From assembly GCA_039921525.1 (NCBI GenBank), contig JBDSBP010000102.1, positions 1 through 64,000 of the forward strand: 64,000 nucleotides of DNA, given 5' to 3'. A model generated the notes under the pieces. The model had not been told where the DNA came from. It ran no database searches and saw nothing but the letters and a program-made list of their open reading frames with translations. Positions 33,428-41,931 of the stretch are shown here, piece by piece. A program made the position numbers and the translations under genes. Position 1 is the first letter of the stretch. Each line of letters opens with the position of its first letter. The DNA comes from JADCRZ01 sp039921525 (GTDB taxonomy: Bacteria; Bacteroidota; Bacteroidia; Chitinophagales; Chitinophagaceae).

Positions 33428-34438
33428 ATGGCAGTTATTAACAATAAGATCGCTTTTGAAAATATTGAAAGAGCTGGTTACCTGGATATTGATGTGGACC
33501 CAACACTTGACTTATTTTTTGAAATAGAAAAATTAAAGAAAGAAAAAAATGCTGTTATTTTAGCTCACTATTACCAGGAACCGGATATTCAGGACGTTGC
33601 AGATTATATTGGAGATAGCCTGGGACTTGCGCAACAAGCGCAAATGACTACTGCGGATATCATAGTATTTGCCGGCGTGCACTTTATGGCTGAAACGGCA
33701 AAGATTCTAAATCCTTCCAGGAAAGTACTCCTTCCTGATCTAAAGGCGGGATGTTCTTTATCAGATTCAGCGCCACCCGCCCTTTTTAAGATATTCAGGG
33801 ACAAATTTCCGGAGCACCTGGTCATCTCTTATATAAATTGTTCAGCCGGTATTAAGGCACTCAGCGATATTATCTGTACTTCTTCCAATGCTCAAAAAAT
33901 TGTGGAGAGTTTGCCGGTTGACCAACCCATCATATTTGCTCCAGATAAGAACCTTGGGGCTTACATCAACAAGCAAACAGGCAGAAACATGGTTTTGTGG
34001 AACGGTGCATGTATGGTCCATGAAATATTTAGTCTTGAAAAAATTAACAGGTTAAAGGTAAGACATCCAAATGCTAAAGTAATTGCACATCCTGAATGCG
34101 AGGAGGCAGTATTGCGTGCGTCTGATTTTATTGGATCAACTACCCAATTATTAAAATATACCGAAAAAAGTGATTCCAATGAATTTATAGTTGTTACCGA
34201 AACCGGAATTCTGCACCAGATGCAAAAAAATTCTCCATATAAAACGTTTATTCCAGCCCCGCCAAATAATGGCTGCGCGTGTAATGATTGCCCACATATG
34301 AAATTAAATACTTTGGAAAAGATATACCTCTGCCTGGAGTACGAACAACCTGAGCTTCTTATGGATGAAGAAATAAGGAAGGCTGCGAAAAAGCCAATAG
34401 ACAGGATGCTAGAAATCAGTGCCCGGTATGGTTTATAA
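33428..34438 (+). CDS. nadA: Quinolinate synthase NadA
   Basis: 336 residues, [4Fe-4S] enzyme of de novo NAD synthesis that condenses iminoaspartate with dihydroxyacetone phosphate. Family motifs: VILAHYYQEPDIQDVADYIG (44-62), FAGVHFMAETAKIL, and the cluster cysteines at Cys109 (LKAGCSL), Cys195 (NGACMVHE) and one of Cys283/285/288 (NGCACNDCPHM). The protein is complete. nadB and nadC are not adjacent. It is the first gene to the right of the putative oriC and is transcribed away from it. Confidence 0.95.
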   Translation: MAVINNKIAFENIERAGYLDIDVDPTLDLFFEIEKLKKEKNAVILAHYYQEPDIQDVADYIGDSLGLAQQAQMTTADIIVFAGVHFMAETAKILNPSRKVLLPDLKAGCSLSDSAPPALFKIFRDKFPEHLVISYINCSAGIKALSDIICTSSNAQKIVESLPVDQPIIFAPDKNLGAYINKQTGRNMVLWNGACMVHEIFSLEKINRLKVRHPNAKVIAHPECEEAVLRASDFIGSTTQLLKYTEKSDSNEFIVVTETGILHQMQKNSPYKTFIPAPPNNGCACNDCPHMKLNTLEKIYLCLEYEQPELLMDEEIRKAAKKPIDRMLEISARYGL

Positions 34439-34553
34439 GTGGGATAACCGTAAATCGATGCAATTGTTGGATCTTCTGACAAACTTATTAATTGGTGAAG
34501 CGGAATTTACAACAGAGGTGCTAATTGATAATGGTTTATCTTTATACCAATAA
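34428..34553 (+). CDS. Possible small protein overlapping the end of nadA
   Basis: A 41-codon frame begins at an ATG inside the last codons of nadA (+2 frame) and runs to 34553, using most of the space before the response-regulator gene. The product, MVYKWDNRKSMQLLDLLTNL and onward, would be mildly hydrophobic and helical. The overlap of start and stop suggests possible translational coupling, but there is no recognisable family and short frames of this size arise by chance. Confidence 0.2.
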   Translation: MVYKWDNRKSMQLLDLLTNLLIGEAEFTTEVLIDNGLSLYQ

Positions 34554-34574
34554 ACACACTATCACAAAGAACTA

Positions 34575-35021
34575 ATGGACAAACAGATTAATTCAAAGGC
34601 CTTTCGTATTTGGATCGCGGATGATGATTTTGATGACTTTCAAATAATAAAAAAAACATTTCACGACAATAAACAGAATGTTCAATTGTCACATATAGAA
34701 GACGGTCAGTACCTCATTGATATCCTAAAAGCTCAAAGTAAAAACACTAAGTTTGGAGAACTCCCTAACCTTATTTTATTGGACCTAAATATGCCACGGA
34801 AAGATGGAATAGAAGTGTTGAAGGAAATAAAGGAAAATAAGATTTTGTGTAAAATACCCGTTATCATATTTACCACATCAAAGTCGCTTAAAGATGTCGA
34901 AAAGGCTTATGAGTTAGGCGCCAGCTGTTATGTTTCAAAGCCGCAAACCAGTGATGAATGGATTAACACTTTAGGAAATCTTGGTCGATTTTGGATAGAA
35001 TGTGTTAAAGTTGCCATTTAA
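34575..35021 (+). CDS. Response regulator, receiver domain only
   Basis: 148 residues forming a single CheY-like receiver of the Rcp1 type. Acidic pocket Asp16-Asp18 (IADDDFDD), phosphoacceptor Asp70 in LILLDLNMPRKDG, Thr100/Thr101 in IIFTTSKS and Lys122 in VSKPQTSDEW are all present, so it should be phosphorylatable. There is no output domain; such proteins act as phosphate relays or allosteric partners. No histidine kinase gene is adjacent. It lies between nadA and the glycosyltransferase operon. Confidence 0.9.
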   Translation: MDKQINSKAFRIWIADDDFDDFQIIKKTFHDNKQNVQLSHIEDGQYLIDILKAQSKNTKFGELPNLILLDLNMPRKDGIEVLKEIKENKILCKIPVIIFTTSKSLKDVEKAYELGASCYVSKPQTSDEWINTLGNLGRFWIECVKVAI

Positions 35022-35430
35022 GAACCATTAATAAGGCTTTTTTTACTATTTTTAGACGATTGCTTCACATAACAGTGATATGATTATTATTTATATAGCC
35101 TCTTTTGTTGGTTGATGCAGGCTTTTTTAGTTTATTAGCTTTTTACGGGTTTGCTGGCCTCAGCAAATTGGCGTCTGTTTCATACAGCGTTGTTTTATCA
35201 TATCTACTTGCTATAAGAATGATTTAATGGAATTATTGGTGAAAAGTCCAGAATGGGATTGTTGCTGGTATTTAGCCAAATGAAATAAAATTGTTGTGGA
35301 AATTTTTGCCCATAACTCCTTTTAAAGTAGGGTTCCTTCCGAAACTTCCGTTGTGGGTATAAATGGTATATAAATAGTATATATATAGATACGGTATTGG
35401 TAATATATAAAAAATATAATTATAAGAATC
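35022..35430. other. Gene-free leader upstream of the GT1-glf operon
   Basis: 409 bp without a credible gene. It contains a small hairpin TTTGCTG/CAGCAAA (35150-35167) and, just before the glycosyltransferase start, a very AT-rich run of TATA-like repeats (35357-35425). This is probably the promoter and untranslated leader of the operon; I recognise no specific site. Confidence 0.4.
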
Positions 35431-36588
35431 ATGAGAGAACTCGACCTTGTTTGCTTTTCACATTTGCGATGGAATTTTGTTTTCCAAAGACCACAGCACT
35501 TATTAACACGTTTTTCGAGAGACAGCAGGGTATTTTATGTGGAAGAGCCTGTTTATGGTGCTGATCATGATTATAATATTATAACACAGGCTTTGGATAA
35601 CCTTTGGACGGTGGTTCCGCAATTAAAAGATGAAGGTTCGGACCAGGAAAGAGTTTTTAGGCAGGAAAGTCTTCTAAAAAGGTTTTTTAAGGAGAAAAAC
35701 ATAGCAAGATACATTTTCTGGTATTATACGCCGATGTCGCTCGAAATTTCACAATCATTTTCTCCTGAAATGATTATTTATGATTGCATGGATGAACTTT
35801 CAGCTTTCAAATTTGCCCCGGCCAGTTTGAAAGAAAATGAAGAAAAATTATTTAAAAATGCAGATCTCGTTTTTACCGGAGGACATAGTTTATTTGAGGC
35901 AAAAAAACACAGGCATAGTCAAATATATCCATTTCCAAGTAGTATTGATAAGGAGCATTTTACCAAGGCCAGGCTTGACATGCATGAACCTGAGGATCAA
36001 CGTTTAATACCCCACCCGCGAATAGGCTTTTATGGGGTAATTGATGAAAGGATGGATACTGATCTTATTGCCAAAGTAGCTAGAGAAAAGCCTGAATGGC
36101 ATTTTGTGATGATAGGCCCGGTTGTTAAAATTGATAACAACAGCTTACCCAGATTAAGTAATATCCATTACCTCGGAGGTAAATCTTATAGTGAGCTTCC
36201 TGAATACCTGGCGGGTTGGGACATAGCAATAATTCCCTTTGCTTTAAATGAGTCCACAAAGTTTATTAGCCCTACTAAAACCCCAGAATATCTGGCTGCA
36301 GGGAAGCCCGTAATATCTTCTTCAATTAGGGATGTGGTTAAGCCTTATGGTGAGAACAAGCTGGTACATATTGCAGATACGCCAGAAGATTTTATTTCAG
36401 CAGCAGAAAAGGAGTTAAAAATTAAGGATCAGAAACCATGGTTGACGGCAGTTGATGCGTTCCTAGGCGAAAATTCATGGGATCATACATGGAACGAGAT
36501 GATGAATCTCATTATCAATGTGTTAGAGGAAAAAAAGCAGAAAAAAAAATTTAATAATTTAAATCGAAAGGAGAACATCTATGTTTGA
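35431..36588 (+). CDS. Glycosyltransferase family 1-like protein
   Basis: 385 residues with a GT-B fold. The N-terminal LVCFSHLRWNFVFQRPQHLL is typical of a glycosyltransferase group often found with UDP-galactopyranose mutase genes; the C-terminal domain has RIGFYGVIDERMDTDLI, HFVMIGPVVKID, IHYLGGKSYSELPEYLAGWD and the nucleotide-sugar motif SPTKTPEYLAAGKPVIS. It overlaps the start of glf by 8 bp, so it may transfer galactofuranose or build the glycan in which that sugar is used. Cytoplasmic or peripheral membrane. Confidence 0.87.
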   Translation: MRELDLVCFSHLRWNFVFQRPQHLLTRFSRDSRVFYVEEPVYGADHDYNIITQALDNLWTVVPQLKDEGSDQERVFRQESLLKRFFKEKNIARYIFWYYTPMSLEISQSFSPEMIIYDCMDELSAFKFAPASLKENEEKLFKNADLVFTGGHSLFEAKKHRHSQIYPFPSSIDKEHFTKARLDMHEPEDQRLIPHPRIGFYGVIDERMDTDLIAKVAREKPEWHFVMIGPVVKIDNNSLPRLSNIHYLGGKSYSELPEYLAGWDIAIIPFALNESTKFISPTKTPEYLAAGKPVISSSIRDVVKPYGENKLVHIADTPEDFISAAEKELKIKDQKPWLTAVDAFLGENSWDHTWNEMMNLIINVLEEKKQKKKFNNLNRKENIYV

Positions 36589-37783
36589 TTATCTAATTGT
36601 GGGCGCCGGTTTTGCCGGTTGCGTATTAGCGGAAAGATTGGCATCAAGGGCCGGGAAAAAAGTGTTGCTAATCGATAAAAGAAATCATATTGGCGGTAAT
36701 GCTTATGATTTTTATAATAAAGATGGCATCCTTATACATAAATACGGACCACATATTTTTCATACCAATTCAAAAGAGGTATTTGACTATTTAGGCCAGT
36801 ATACTAATTGGAGACCTTATGAGCACCGGGTTTTGGCGAGTGTTGATGGTCAATTGGTTCCAATTCCAATTAATTTGAATACTATTAACAAGCTATATGG
36901 TTTAAATCTATGCTCCGAACAGGTAGAAGATTTTTTTAATGCAAGAGCCGAAAAAATTGAAAGGGTTAAAACGTCGGAAGATGTTGTTGTTAGCAAGGTT
37001 GGGAGAGAGTTATATGAGAAATTTTTCAAAGGTTACACAAAGAAGCAATGGGATCTTGATCCTTCTGAACTGGATGCCTCAGTAACCGCCAGGGTGCCTA
37101 CCCGGACGAATAAAGATGATAGGTATTTTACAGATACATACCAGGCAATGCCGGCCGAAGGGTACACAAAGATGTTTGAGAAGATGCTGAATCATCCTGG
37201 TATAAAAGTGATGTTGCAAACTGATTATAAAGAGGTTATAGACTCCGTTCCTTATAAGCAAATGATTTATACAGGGCCGGTGGATAGTTATTTTGATTAC
37301 TGTTACGGCAAGTTGCCTTATCGTTCCCTGGAGTTTAAATTTGAAACGATAGAATCAGAGACGTTTCAGCCCACAGGTACAGTAAATTATCCTAATGAAC
37401 AGGCTTATACAAGGATTACTGATTTTAAATACCTTACAGGGCAGAAGCATCCAAAAACAACTGTAGTATATGAGTTTCCGAAAGCAGAGGGAGACCCTTA
37501 TTACCCTATTCCACGTCCAGAAAATGCGGAAATATATAGAAAGTATCAACAGCTGGCTGCTCAAATGGAAAACACTTTTTTTGTAGGAAGGCTAGCTACT
37601 TACAAGTATTATAATATGGACCAGGTTGTGGCACAGGCTCTTACATTGTATAAGAAACTTGTTGTTAGCAGGGTTCAGGAGTCAGGGACTTATATTACCG
37701 GTAATACAACGTCTCTGCCGGTTTTGAAGGCAACTAATGGCGTGGCAAAACCAACGAATGGATTAAATGGTATAGTATCCTAA
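36581..37783 (+). CDS. glf: UDP-galactopyranose mutase Glf
   Basis: 400 residues. FAD-binding VGAGFAGCVLAERLA (7-21), IDKRNHIGGNAYDF, KYGPHIFHTNSKEVFDYL, and GYTKKQWDLDPSEL with RVPTRTNKDDRYFTDTYQ are diagnostic of Glf, which converts UDP-Galp to UDP-Galf for surface glycans. It has one of the few clear Shine-Dalgarno sequences in the window (AAAGGAG at 36567-36573), placed inside the preceding gene, which it overlaps by 8 bp. A short Thr/Asn/Gly-rich tail extends beyond the catalytic domain. A bidirectional-looking terminator follows. Confidence 0.95.
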   Translation: MFDYLIVGAGFAGCVLAERLASRAGKKVLLIDKRNHIGGNAYDFYNKDGILIHKYGPHIFHTNSKEVFDYLGQYTNWRPYEHRVLASVDGQLVPIPINLNTINKLYGLNLCSEQVEDFFNARAEKIERVKTSEDVVVSKVGRELYEKFFKGYTKKQWDLDPSELDASVTARVPTRTNKDDRYFTDTYQAMPAEGYTKMFEKMLNHPGIKVMLQTDYKEVIDSVPYKQMIYTGPVDSYFDYCYGKLPYRSLEFKFETIESETFQPTGTVNYPNEQAYTRITDFKYLTGQKHPKTTVVYEFPKAEGDPYYPIPRPENAEIYRKYQQLAAQMENTFFVGRLATYKYYNMDQVVAQALTLYKKLVVSRVQESGTYITGNTTSLPVLKATNGVAKPTNGLNGIVS

Positions 37784-37798
37784 GTCGATATAGTCATA

Positions 37799-37836
37799 AT
37801 GCAAAAACCCACCTTGAGAGAGATGGGTTTTTGCAT
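37799..37836. terminator. Bidirectional terminator between glf and mnmG
   Basis: GCAAAAACCCA (37801-37811) and TGGGTTTTTGC (37824-37834) form an 11-bp stem with a 12-base loop. A-tract and T-tract symmetry lets it serve both convergent genes. Confidence 0.75.
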
Positions 37837-37905
37837 TTGTAAAGTCTTTATTTTTAATTTTATGATCATTTTTGCCGTAAGTGATTTATAATCAGAGTGT
37901 TATAT

Positions 37906-39768
37906 TTACCTTCCCATATAAACCAACAATATTTGAACATCGGTTGGGTTTACGCCGCTTATCCTACTGGCCTGGCCAAGTGTTCTTGGTTTTATTTTCT
38001 TGAACTTTTGGAGAGCCTCATTTGAAATGGCGCTAATTTTATCATAATTGAAATTTTCCGGGATCAACAGGTTTTCTAACTGTCCCATTCTTTCAACCAG
38101 CTCCTTCTCTTTATTAATATAGATTTCATATTTAATTTGAATTTCAGCTTGCTCCAGTATCTCGTTACTGAATTCTTTTAACAGCTCCCCCAATGGCGAT
38201 ATTCCCTTCATCATTGATAAGATATCAACGTTTGGGCGAAGTAGTAATTGTATGGCTCGTTGTTTTTGTGATAGAGGTGCAGAGTCTTTCGATAGAAGAT
38301 AATCAAAGGAATTTTCCGGATCAGCTGAAAACACGGATAAGATTTTATTTACTCTTTCTACTCCGGATTTTTTGGATAATACTTTTTGCATTCTTTCCTG
38401 AGAGGCTAATCCGATGCGAAAACTCATTTCTGTAAGACGAAGATCAGCGTTGTCCTGCCGTAATAATGTTCTAAACTCAGCCCTTGATGTAAACATTCTG
38501 TATGGCTCTTCCGTGCCTTTGCTGATTAGATCATCAATTAATACTCCGATGTAGGCTTCGCTGCGTTTAAGTATAAAAGGATCTAGATTTTGTGTGCGTT
38601 GATGGGCATTTATTCCTGCGATTAAACCCTGGCATGCGGCTTCTTCGTAACCAGTTGTTCCATTAATCTGCCCAGCAAAGAATAAGTTTTCAACAAGTTT
38701 AGTTTCCAGAGAATAATTCAGTTGAGTGGGTGGGAAGAAATCGTATTCGATAGCATAACCGGGTCTAAAAAACCGACAGTTTTCGAAACCAGCGACATAT
38801 CTCAGTGCTTCATACTGTACTTCTTCTGGTAAAGAGGTCGAGAATCCGTTGACGTATATTTCAACGGTGTTCCAACCTTCGGGTTCTACAAATAGCTGAT
38901 GCCGGTCTCGTTGGGCGAAACGATTTATTTTATCTTCGATACTTGGGCAATAGCGCGGGCCAACACCTTCGATTCTTCCCTGGAACATTGGGCTTCGGTC
39001 AAAACCGGTTTTAAGGATGTCATGTACCTTTTGATTAGTATAAGTTATCCAACAGCTTTTTTGTTTGACTGGCTTTTTGGTGTTTTGATATGAGAAGCCA
39101 ACTATATCTTCATCACCAGTTTGTTCCTCCATTTTGCTATAATCAAGACTTCTTCCGTCGACACGGGGCGGCGTGCCTGTTTTAAGCCGGTCTCTTTCAA
39201 AGCCAAGGGCCACTAATTGTTCGGTAATACCTGTAGATGCCTTTTCTGCTACGCGGCCACCCCCGAATTTTTTTTCACCAATATGAATAACACCATTGAG
39301 AAAAGTGCCGCTCGTAATTACAACAGAGTTGGCGTAAATATGATTTCCTAATCCGGTTATTACGCCTTTAGCAACATTATTATTGATAATTAGGGAGCTT
39401 ACGGTATCCTGGTAAAAGTCAATATTTGGAGTTGCTTCAAGCATCTCGCGCCATGTTGAAGAGAAGAGCACTCTATCATTTTGTGTGCGTGGGCTCCACA
39501 TCGCAGGGCCTTTTGATCTGTTCAACATTCTAAATTGAATCATGCTGGAGTCGCTTACTATACCCGAGTAGCCGCCCAGCGCGTCTATTTCCCGTATGAT
39601 TTGACCTTTAGCGATGCCCCCCATTGCTGGATTGCAGCTCATTTGCGCTATGGTTTGCAAATTCATAGTAACCAGCAGAACTTTTGAGCCAAGATTAGCT
39701 GCAGCGGCCGCCGCTTCACATCCCGCATGGCCGGCACCTACTACTATAACATCATATTTTGGAAACAT
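37906..39768 (-). CDS. mnmG: tRNA uridine-5-carboxymethylaminomethyl synthesis enzyme MnmG (GidA)
   Basis: 620 residues, the usual length. FAD-binding VVVGAGHAGCEAAAAAA (8-24), CNPAMGGIAKGQIIREIDALGG, SGTFLNGVIHIGEKKFGGGR, PRYCPSIEDKINRFAQRDRH and the C-terminal QASRISGVNPTDVQILL are all family signatures. With MnmE it modifies the wobble uridine of several tRNAs. In many bacteria this gene lies at the replication origin, which is why it was called gidA. Two parS-like sites lie in its upstream region. Confidence 0.96.
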   Translation of the reverse strand: MFPKYDVIVVGAGHAGCEAAAAAANLGSKVLLVTMNLQTIAQMSCNPAMGGIAKGQIIREIDALGGYSGIVSDSSMIQFRMLNRSKGPAMWSPRTQNDRVLFSSTWREMLEATPNIDFYQDTVSSLIINNNVAKGVITGLGNHIYANSVVITSGTFLNGVIHIGEKKFGGGRVAEKASTGITEQLVALGFERDRLKTGTPPRVDGRSLDYSKMEEQTGDEDIVGFSYQNTKKPVKQKSCWITYTNQKVHDILKTGFDRSPMFQGRIEGVGPRYCPSIEDKINRFAQRDRHQLFVEPEGWNTVEIYVNGFSTSLPEEVQYEALRYVAGFENCRFFRPGYAIEYDFFPPTQLNYSLETKLVENLFFAGQINGTTGYEEAACQGLIAGINAHQRTQNLDPFILKRSEAYIGVLIDDLISKGTEEPYRMFTSRAEFRTLLRQDNADLRLTEMSFRIGLASQERMQKVLSKKSGVERVNKILSVFSADPENSFDYLLSKDSAPLSQKQRAIQLLLRPNVDILSMMKGISPLGELLKEFSNEILEQAEIQIKYEIYINKEKELVERMGQLENLLIPENFNYDKISAISNEALQKFKKIKPRTLGQASRISGVNPTDVQILLVYMGR

Positions 39769-39826
39769 TAAGATTGTTTTTACAGGGCAAAGCTACAAAC
39801 TTATACATGGAGCGGGTCAACAAAAT

Positions 39827-39842
39827 TGTTTCACGTGGAACA
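39827..39842. promoter_or_regulatory. parS: parS-like centromere site 1
   Basis: TGTTTCACGTGGAACA, one base from the canonical parS consensus TGTTNCACGTGAAACA and from a perfect palindrome. It lies 58 bp upstream of the mnmG start. ParB would bind here to organise origin segregation. No parA or parB gene is in the window. Confidence 0.75.
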
Positions 39843-39898
39843 AAGGTTGAGCAGGCGAGCCTAATATTTAATTAAAAAAATTTTCTAAATTTACGGCA

Positions 39899-39914
39899 TG
39901 TTCCACGTGGAACA
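39899..39914. promoter_or_regulatory. parS: parS-like centromere site 2
   Basis: TGTTCCACGTGGAACA, a perfect 16-bp palindrome and a parS variant, 72 bp from site 1 (start to start), in the gap between the ybeY stop and the mnmG start. Two such sites together are very unlikely by chance. Confidence 0.75.
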
Positions 39915-39932
39915 AATGGAGGGGACGTTATG

Positions 39933-40352
39933 TCAGAATTTATTTAAATATAAATCCTCCCTTTCTCTCATCAGAACCCTTTCTTTCCTTGTTTTATCCT
40001 TATACCCACACAAATGAAGTGCGCCATGATAAATGACCCGGAGTAATTCGCGACGAAAGCTTTCATGGAGTAAGTTGGAATTGTCTAATACCCGGTCTAT
40101 GCTTATGTAAATCTCCCCGATTATAGGTTCGTCTTCTTCCGCAAGATTAAATGTGATGATATCTGTATAATAATCATGCTTAAGAAAGTCTTTGTTTATC
40201 TCAAGAAGATAAACATCAGAACAGAAAATATACGTGATCGATCGGAACTCTTTATTTTCTGATTTAAATAGTTTACCTATTTGTTCCTTAACAGATTTTC
40301 TATGACGGAATGAAAAGGGAACTACTAAATAATGAAAACTAATCTTCTGCAT
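39933..40352 (-). CDS. ybeY: rRNA maturation endoribonuclease YbeY
   Basis: The zinc-binding signature is present as HGALHLCGYKDKTRKER near the C-terminus (the classical form is HGxLHLxGYDH; here Lys replaces the Asp-His region, so the third His ligand is not at the usual place). ITFNLAEEDEPIIGEIYIS matches the family core. I place the start at ATG 40352 (139 residues, MQKISFHYLVV); another ATG is at 40370, and the frame extends to 40421 only with a TTG. YbeY acts in 16S rRNA 3'-end processing and ribosome quality control. Confidence 0.87.
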   Translation of the reverse strand: MQKISFHYLVVPFSFRHRKSVKEQIGKLFKSENKEFRSITYIFCSDVYLLEINKDFLKHDYYTDIITFNLAEEDEPIIGEIYISIDRVLDNSNLLHESFRRELLRVIYHGALHLCGYKDKTRKERVLMREREDLYLNKF

Positions 40353-40471
40353 CTGTTTATTTCCTATCATTTCCAAAAATCGTAAAACATACTGAGTAAT
40401 GAAAGGTAGTTTTGAAGGCAATATTTAAAAGCGTCTTTTATCTAATTAAATGAGAAACAAAGAAATTACAC

Positions 40472-40714
40472 ATGAAAAGGTTATCTGAGGTAAGAATAGG
40501 CTCATCAGCGGTAATAATTTCTTTTGAACAAAATGATATATTTTTAAAGCTAATGGAAATGGGATGCGTGCCGGGTGAAATTGTGACAGTAGACCAGGTT
40601 GCCCCGTTGGGCGATCCAATTGCCATTTCAGTTTCGGGTTATAATCTAAGTCTAAGGCTTGATGAAGCACAAAATATTTTTGTAGAAGAAATTTTACGAT
40701 CAAACCATTCATAG
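40472..40714 (+). CDS. feoA: FeoA domain protein
   Basis: An 80-residue SH3-like protein: MKRLSEVRIGSSAVIISF, LKLMEMGCVPGEIVTV and APLGDPIAISVSGYNLSLRLDEA are the FeoA signatures. FeoA is a small cytoplasmic partner of the FeoB ferrous iron permease. No feoB lies nearby; the gene is 11 bp upstream of nadD and divergent from ybeY. It may work with a FeoB encoded elsewhere or have another regulatory role. Confidence 0.87.
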   Translation: MKRLSEVRIGSSAVIISFEQNDIFLKLMEMGCVPGEIVTVDQVAPLGDPIAISVSGYNLSLRLDEAQNIFVEEILRSNHS

Positions 40715-40725
40715 CAAAATACTTC

Positions 40726-41292
40726 ATGAATATAGGTTTATATTTTGGGTCATTCAATCCTATTCATATTGGTCACTGTATTATTGCAAATCATGTAATA
40801 AATAACACTGCCCTTGAACAGGTATGGTTTGTTGTTTCTCCACATAACCCGTTAAAAGTCTCCACAACTTTATTGAATGAATACCATCGGTTATATCTCG
40901 TACAATTGGCCATAGAAGGCGAATCATCGCTGCGAGCCAGCGATATTGAATTTCAGTTACCAAGACCATCCTACACAATAGACACACTTACTTACCTGGA
41001 AGAAAAATACCCGGCAAATGATTTTTCAGTTATTATGGGAAGTGATAGTTTTCAAAATTTAAAAAAGTGGAAGAATCACGAATTCCTGGTGGCTCGCTAT
41101 AAATTAATTGTCTACCTGCGTCCCGGCTTTGAAGTGACAAAACTAACCGTTGGAACTACATTGCTCGATTCCCCTCTTCTTCAAATTTCGTCTACCCATA
41201 TACGTGAGAACATTCGCAAAAATAAATCAATAAGGTTCCTTGTACCCGATAAAGTAAAAGAAGAAATAGAACGTAATGGCTATTACAGATAA
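40726..41292 (+). CDS. nadD: Nicotinate-nucleotide adenylyltransferase NadD
   Basis: 188 residues. The nucleotidyltransferase motif YFGSFNPIHIGHCIIA (6-21, HxGH at 14-17) and the C-terminal ISSTHIRENI (the ISSTxIR motif) identify NadD, which adenylates NaMN to NaAD in NAD synthesis. VIMGSDSFQNLKKWKNHEFL is the usual middle motif. It is complete. Together with nadA and the pnuC/NR kinase pair, three branches of NAD supply are represented within 40 kb. Confidence 0.94.
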   Translation: MNIGLYFGSFNPIHIGHCIIANHVINNTALEQVWFVVSPHNPLKVSTTLLNEYHRLYLVQLAIEGESSLRASDIEFQLPRPSYTIDTLTYLEEKYPANDFSVIMGSDSFQNLKKWKNHEFLVARYKLIVYLRPGFEVTKLTVGTTLLDSPLLQISSTHIRENIRKNKSIRFLVPDKVKEEIERNGYYR

Positions 41293-41358
41293 CAGCAGCA
41301 ATTACAGACTCAAAAGCATGCAAATTGAACGTAAGCTTTCTGAATATTCGATTCTGAA

Positions 41359-41709
41359 TTATAAGAATTCTTCCTGTATTTTTTTGGGTAATGATCGCAC
41401 TATGAGCAGGTAGGAATTGTCAATCATCTCTTTGATAAGCTTATTGGTTATGTCAGCGCCTACAGTAACCGTGTTCCATAATTTCTTATTCATGTGATAA
41501 CCGGGTTGTATGGACTCATACTGTTCTCTTAACTCAATTGCCTGATCCGGGTCGCATTTAGCATTAAAGCTTACGGGCATTTGGTTCAGTGAAAGCAATA
41601 AAAAGATCTTTCCTTTAACCTTGAAAACAAGCGTATCATTACCAAAAGGAAAGCTTTCTGTAGTTGACTTTTTTTTCAGGCAATATTCCCTGATTGATTC
41701 GGCATCCAT
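41359..41709 (-). CDS. MmcQ/YjbR family protein
   Basis: 116 residues with the double-wing MmcQ/YjbR fold: MDAESIREYCLKKKSTTESFPF, DTLVFKVKGKIFLLLSLN, SFNAKCDPDQAIELREQYESI and HMNKKLWNTVTV with the conserved MNKKxW motif. Family members are proposed to bind DNA but a defined function is lacking. Stand-alone gene, convergent with nadD, 66 bp from its stop. Confidence 0.87.
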   Translation of the reverse strand: MDAESIREYCLKKKSTTESFPFGNDTLVFKVKGKIFLLLSLNQMPVSFNAKCDPDQAIELREQYESIQPGYHMNKKLWNTVTVGADITNKLIKEMIDNSYLLIVRSLPKKIQEEFL

Positions 41710-41931
41710 ATTTTAAATTTACCAACTAATAATATCTTTAAAAACTTTTTCAAGGAAAGGTAAATAAACACCGTCTAAAAGTTTTCAACGACACTTTATA
41801 ATAATATAAGTGTTCCACTATTGATGCGCTGATAAGATAGACAAAAGTCATTGAATTTATTGTATGTATATTCAGGAAAGAGAAACAAAAATGAAACCCG
41901 TTAACCTTCATAAAAATCAAGCTGACTACTG

